Origin: Muscardinus avellanarius
Taxonomy: Eukaryota; Chordata; Mammalia; Rodentia; Gliridae
Direction of reading: 5' to 3'
Assembly: GCA_963383645.1 (NCBI GenBank)
Contig: OY726557.1
Span: 131,591,251-131,655,250 of the forward strand
Length of the DNA stretch: 64,000 nucleotides
Shown here: piece by piece, positions 59,405 through 64,000 of the stretch
Layout of the letters: each line of letters begins with the position of its first letter
Numbering within the stretch: position 1 is the first letter of the stretch
The notes under the pieces: generated by a model
What the model was told of the DNA's origin: nothing
The model's input: the letters and a program-made list of their open reading frames with translations, nothing else
Databases searched by the model: none
Position numbers and translations under genes: made by a program

Positions 59405-59843
59405 TTGTTGGTTTCAAAACATATTCATTCATGCTCAGCCTAAATCTGTTTTAAAAGTCATATAAACTTGAAATTAGAACTAGATAAAGGACACATATTT
59501 TTTTTTAAAAAAAGTCAAACCATAAACACTGTCAAGGAGCTGCAATTTTAATGTTTGAAATGTAAACTTAAGCAGTGTATTAAAATTCTCCACATTTGAT
59601 AGCAATTGCAGAAGAGTGGCTGCCTTCTGCCTTTGTCCAAAGAAACATGTGAGAAGTGATTGCTATGGCTTTGCGATATAAGTTCACCTTTTACTCATTT
59701 TAAATTTCAGCTATGAAGGTAGAGTAAAGAATTATTCCCTATTGGCTAATTGGAAAGCTGTTGGAGATATTCTGAGGGTGAAAAGAAGAAGAAAAAAGGA
59801 GCTAGGGGTCATGAGTCTGTGCATTTGCTCATGGAAGATAGAA

Positions 59844-59847
59844 TAAT

Positions 59848-59888
<41 letters not shown>

Positions 59889-59889
59889 A
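59844..59889. repeat. (AAC)n microsatellite
   Basis: About 14 uninterrupted AAC units after two AAT units. Confidence 0.97.
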
Positions 59890-60137
59890 CCTAAGGAAAA
59901 CAGAGAAATGAAATTGTTCAGGCTGACAATATTAATTTAAGGAGGATTTTATACATATCAGTCCCTTCCAAGGCACTGGTAGAGTTGTACTGAGATTAAA
60001 GCCAAAGGGATCTGTGAATAAAACAATAGGAAAAAGAATGAAATTCAAGCAGATTAAAACATAATTTTCCTGCAGTTCCAATGTATTTTCTGTAATGAGT
60101 AACATACTCGGTCTGTTAAAAGTTACGGTTATTCGTA

Positions 60138-60295
60138 GCCAGGTGTGGTAGTTCTTGCTTATGATTTTAGTACTTGGGAGTCTGAGATGGGAGAATCAGA
60201 GGTTTGAGACTTGTCTTAGCAACTTAGTGAAACCCTGTTTCAAAATAAAAAGTAAAATAGGGATGCAGGTTAACAACCCTGGCTTCAATAGCTAG
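60138..60295 (+). mobile_element. B1-dID SINE, diverged
   Basis: The B1 head (AGCCAGGTGTGGTAG) and linker are clear; the ID tail is decayed. Confidence 0.8.
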
Positions 60296-61690
60296 TTAAA
60301 GGAAGTTAAGATTATTTATTAATAAGTAATTAACACTTGATATTTGAATCTGATCATAATGGCATAGTAGACTAATGCTAGACTTTGAGACTATAAGAAA
60401 GAACTGTATTGCTTATATGTATCATCTCTAAAATGGGGAAGCAGTAAAAACCATGCCCCTGAATGCCCCATTTCTTATCACCCAAGTTAATGCAACAATG
60501 AGAGCCTGGCTAGGCTAGAAATTTCAGATTCATAGTATCATGAAGGACAATGGTTTTCTCTTATGCACATTGGGAACTTGGACACATTAGTGTTATCTGT
60601 AAAGAGCTATTTTTTTTGCATGTTCCCCAGGACAGAAGACACAAAAAGCCCCCTTTGAATGGGGAGAGGCACAGAACTGAGGGCACTGTGGAAAAGGTAT
60701 ATGTCACTAGTCCATCCAGCCACCGCTGGATGAAATGCTATGAGGGACAGAGGTGCTGCTTGGTGCAGCACCTTAATGGAGGTACTATCTGTATCTGTTC
60801 AGTCTGTCACCACTGAACTCTTCTTGGAGCAGTCACTGACCTCTTGTGAGCTTTCCCCAACAGATGGTACTTTGCGTGTGATCTTCGAGCACTTGCTTTG
60901 ACCCTCCCTCACTGCCCTAGCCCAGCTGGACTGTGGACATGACATCATGTTTAAGCATCTGTGTTTCCATCCTCCATTGGTGGACACAATGACACAGGAA
61001 GTGGCTAACCAGAGCGGAGTCCCTGCTGCCTGACTGCTATACATGCCCTGGAGTTTTGGAGGCAAGGCAGATTTCCCATGGGGATGCATATATCTTTATT
61101 CATTGTATCAGGGAGAAAAGCACTTGAAGATGATACTGTGGCCTGTTTTCTTCCCTGTCCCCTTCCTACTCAAGGGGCCATCCTTTGTTCCCTAGCAGGG
61201 TTCTATTCTGGCTTTTTACAACCTGGGCCTAAGTGCTTAGGAAAAGCTCCTCAACAAAAGCCCTTTAAAATGATATACTCATTTCAAGAGAATTAAAGGC
61301 TCTGTAGAAGAAAGACTACAGAGAGAAAACTAATGAAAATGCTGAAGATCTAGCATTGTGCATTTATCCACAGAGGGGCTTTTAACTAAGGTATACAGAT
61401 TTAGCTGAACCGAAGAAATCATTCAACTCAAGTCTGCAGGGAAAACCTCAGGTAGATTAAGCAATGATTGATAAATTAAGTGGGTAATTATTTCTATTTT
61501 TTAAAAATATCTCTTCTAATTGCATTTTCCTTTAAATAGGTATGGTAGAAGTCTTATGCTGAATTCAGACAAGTTATTGGATGTTTGGCAAACTAATAAA
61601 AAATCTACAAGGTATAACACAGAGTGAGAAAATACAGAGACTCCCAGGAGGGAGCTCATCCTCAGGGATAGGGAGCCTGCCCTATCAGCT
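60296..61690. other. Gene-free flank
   Basis: This stretch is less AT-rich between 60600 and 61240, with short open frames on both strands (60550-60816 plus, 61089-60799 minus, 61078-61296 plus). None resembles a protein I know, and no repeat was recognised. Confidence 0.45.
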
Positions 61691-61719
61691 TGACCTATAT
61701 TAAAACTATATTAAAAGAA

Positions 61720-61913
61720 GGCAGCCATAGTGGCACACTCTTACAATCCTAGATCCTAGTACTTGGGAGGCTGAGACAGGAGAATCACAGGTTCACAGGC
61801 AGCCTCAGCTACTTAGTGAAGCCCCTCCACAATTTAGTGAGACCCTGTTTCAAAATAAAAGATTAAAAAATAGGGCTGTAGCTCAGGGATAGAATGCTCC
61901 TAGGTTCCATGCA

Positions 61914-61950
<37 letters not shown>
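61720..61950 (+). mobile_element. B1-dID SINE with (AC)n tail
   Basis: SINE body 61720-61918 and CA repeat to 61950. CTATATTAAA occurs just before it and again at 61953-61962, a likely target duplication. Confidence 0.9.
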
Positions 61951-61952
<2 letters not shown>

Positions 61953-62239
61953 CTATATTAAATGAGAGCCTCGGTTCTGGAAGCACAACAATTTTGAGTT
62001 TATTCTGGTGACTATCACTCAAGTCTCTCAAGTCTGAGTTTGCACAGAGGAGCACCTCATCCTCGCCCCTAATTCCTGCTACTGAGACCAGTGAGTGGAT
62101 GGAAGTAAAAACAGAACTATCTCCTCACCTCTTCAAGGGCACTAGCAGGACACCTTTGACCTCACTTTGACCAAGTCCACTCCAAAACAGAAGTGGAGGC
62201 TGTCTTATCGCAAAGCCTTAGACAACTTTGCAGCATTAT

Positions 62240-62496
62240 CTTCGTTTCTTCTTTATTTCTTGGGGCATTTCTACCTTTGAGATACTCCTCCATCTGTACT
62301 TTATTTTTTATCTTGAAGCAGAATGTCTTAGAAGAGGGCCCTTCTAAGTTGTTGAGGCTTCGAACTTGTGATCCTCCAGTCTCAGCCTCTCAAGTACTGA
62401 GATTATAGGTGTGCGTCACCATGCCTGACTTCTATCATTGTTTTTAAAACAGCTTCATCACTAGATGGTGCAGTGGTGCATGCCTGTAATTTCAGT
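62240..62496 (-). mobile_element. B1-dID SINE remnants
   Basis: A decayed minus-strand SINE ends near 62430 (CACCATGCCTGAC). A 35-base plus-strand B1 head fragment (GCAGTGGTGCATGCCTGTAAT) lies at about 62465-62496. Confidence 0.7.
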
Positions 62497-62575
62497 AGTA
62501 AGACATTTCCTCTAATTAACACTATGATTTTTGCATGTTAAATCAGCTTAACAGGGTAAGCAAGTTATTGGTGGG

Positions 62576-63302
62576 CTAATTTTTATCTTCTTTCCCTGTG
62601 TAACCAGGGCCCCACAAAACCACACCTTTAATAGCACAGTTACGATCAGTCTTTGTACTTGTCTTGACATTTTTAGAAAAACATAAGGGTGTACCAATTC
62701 TTTGTCCAGAATAATTAAAAGTTTCTGTAATGGTTGTAAAATTCAAAGCATGAAGTCCCAGCAATCGTGAGTTGTAACTGAAGACAGTGATCTCTGAATC
62801 CTCTAGTATCTTCTCTGTTTTCTGCAGCCCAATTTATAGCTGCTTGAAGTGGTGATATTAAAGATAAAGATCTGGGTTTTTCAATGCTTTGCTTAGCAAA
62901 TGCTACAGTGGGAGAATTTTGAAGGTTCATATTGTTGATGATAGGAGAATATTGTTGAGATCCTTCTTTTTCACTATTTGAAGGAGCTATCTGATCTAAT
63001 CACTTAGTTAAGGTCTCTACAGCTACTTGTAATTGTTTTTTTTTAATAAAAATTGGCCTCCAGTGATTCAGTTTTTGGAATGTCTGGTTAAGCCCCAACT
63101 CATCTTTATGGTACTGAGCAGCAGTTTCCTCAAGCTGCTCCTCTTCTTCAGTATCTAAAGTATCCTCATTTTCCTTAGGAAGTGAAGGCAAAGTGCCTTC
63201 ATATTCTGTCTTAGTTTCCCTAACACAAAGCATATCTTTTAACATATGTACAAAAAGCAAAAGACTAATTTTTTGACCCATTGTATATTGCAGCTCCGAC
63301 AT
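62576..63302 (-). pseudogene. Truncated endogenous retroviral gag
   Basis: An open piece at 63302-63000 has a Met-Gly-Gln start about 7 codons in, as in myristoylated matrix proteins, then an acidic Glu-rich stretch. A second piece at 62930-62715 has a Pro-Leu-Gln-Ala-Ala motif typical of the matrix/capsid junction of class II gag. A third lies at 62764-62576. Frame breaks separate them, so no functional protein is expected. Confidence 0.7.
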
Positions 63303-63383
63303 TCCTCACTGCCACCACGAGTCTTCAGGCGCTCTCTTTTTCTATTCAGCAGTGTCCTTCACTGGATCCTCAGTTCCAGAATC

Positions 63384-63401
63384 TCCCCATATGGGCCACC
63401 A
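63384..63401 (-). other. Retroviral primer-binding site
   Basis: TGGTGGCCCATATGGGGA, two bases after the LTR's terminal CA. It is a degenerate match to the tRNA-Lys-type site (TGGCGCCCAACGTGGGG) used by many betaretroviruses. Confidence 0.65.
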
Positions 63402-63403
63402 CC

Positions 63404-63906
63404 TGCTGGAGCTAGCTGGCAAAAGTACGGGTTCCGAAGAGAGGAGTGAGGATTAAAGAATTCAATTAAAAGAATTCAATTCAAGCATGGGAGGATCGCC
63501 AGTCTACTCCTGGGTTGATATCTCTACTGGCCAATCTTGGGCTTATTTCACTTGTGGTATTTATACAGTTTCTCACTTCAGGTTACACTGGAATACAATA
63601 ATGACAAATCCAAAGTACATACATCATAGGCAGGTCAATCAGTACCCTCATGCCATTATGAACAACATGAATCTAATCTTCTCTCAGACCTTAATTACTT
63701 TGAACCCTCCATGACCCCAAACCTTGTTGACTCTGGGCAAAGGATAGTCAGCTGAGCAAAGGACAGTCAGAAGTATTCTTTTAGTAAAGATAAGGGGAAA
63801 ACCTTAATGGCTCCCTGCAAGTCCTCTGATGTATGAACATAGTATACATGTGTTAATTTGTTTAAGAAATGTATCCTAGTAATATTTCCTCACTTCTTCA
63901 AGGGCA
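63404..63906 (-). mobile_element. 5' LTR of the class II provirus
   Basis: The LTR starts TG at 63906 and ends CA at 63404 on the minus strand, 503 bases. A TATAAATA box lies at 63565-63558. A tandem AATTGAATTC-like duplication (about 63460-63482) sits near the R/U5 boundary. Confidence 0.65.
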
Positions 63907-64000
63907 CTAGCCCTGATTGCTAATGATGTTGAATATTTTTTTCATATATTTATTGGCCATTTGTATTTCTTCTTTTGTGAAGTGTTTATTTAGCTAAATT
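63907..64000 (-). mobile_element. L1 fragment
   Basis: TGATTGCTAATGATGTTGAA and TATTGGCCATTTGTATTTCT are the antisense form of L1 ORF2. It runs off the window. Confidence 0.75.

Larger units (their letters stand above)
62576..63906 (-). mobile_element. 5' part of a class II (betaretrovirus-like) endogenous provirus
   Basis: The minus strand reads, in order: LTR (63906-63404), a primer-binding site, a short leader, and gag starting near 63302 and running in broken pieces to about 62576. No pol or env remains; a truncation or deletion ends it. The family is assigned from the primer-binding site type and gag layout. It interrupts an L1 at 63907. Confidence 0.72.

Noticed and set aside
60550..61296. 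Possible gene or processed pseudogene in a less AT-rich patch
   Set aside because: Three short overlapping frames on both strands, none resembling a known protein, and no poly(A) tail or target duplication seen.
62123..63911. 24-base direct repeat as a target-site duplication of one large insertion
   Set aside because: Retroviral integration gives about 4-6 bases. The repeat includes the LTR's own first bases, so shared LTR sequence is more likely.

Overview
The window looks like nuclear DNA of a sciuromorph (squirrel-like) rodent. The main evidence is dozens of dimeric SINEs made of a B1 (7SL-derived) head joined to an ID (tRNA-like) tail, the B1-dID architecture known from squirrels and dormice. 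They sit among L1, MIR/L2, MaLR and ERV remnants and many microsatellites. Introns, GT-AG splice sites and a CpG-island promoter confirm a vertebrate. The species cannot be named from this sequence.

One protein-coding gene is well supported: SNX19 (sorting nexin 19) on the minus strand. Eight coding exons fall between 29580 (start codon) and 16244. They encode about 857 residues (N-terminal membrane hairpin, PXA domain, acidic linker, PX domain, start of the Nexin_C domain). All eight exons keep frame through GT-AG junctions. The CpG-rich promoter and 5' leader lie at about 29740-30235. About 135 C-terminal residues, judged against the roughly 990-residue mammalian protein, are not in the window, so bases 1-16243 are read as a long intron 8.

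Layout. 1-16243: intron 8, with an LTR (about 5550-6110), an L1 fragment, MIR/L2, SINEs and simple repeats. 16244-29580: SNX19 exons 8 to 1; intron 4 holds a U6 snRNA retrocopy with a partial second copy. 29740-30235: CpG island. 30240-64000: no recognisable gene. This last part is repeat-rich flank with MaLR LTRs (33.8, 37.6-38.95 and 52.3 kb), a nest of four SINEs (39-39.8 kb), a decayed ERVL-type pol on the minus strand (40.4-42.95 kb), several L1 fragments including one with a twin-priming inversion (48.7-49.8 kb), a 330-bp AT/CA/TG inverted-repeat tract (57.2-57.5 kb), and the 5' part of a class II (betaretrovirus-like) provirus on the minus strand (about 62.6-63.9 kb).

I found no evidence for a new multi-gene system. 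The most unusual items are an exact, in-frame 78-bp tandem duplication over the reverse-transcriptase YIDD box of the ERVL fossil, the long inverted-repeat tract at 57.2 kb, a young SINE subfamily whose ID tail has lost its B-box-like sequence, and the run of weak splice donors around the PX-domain exons of SNX19.
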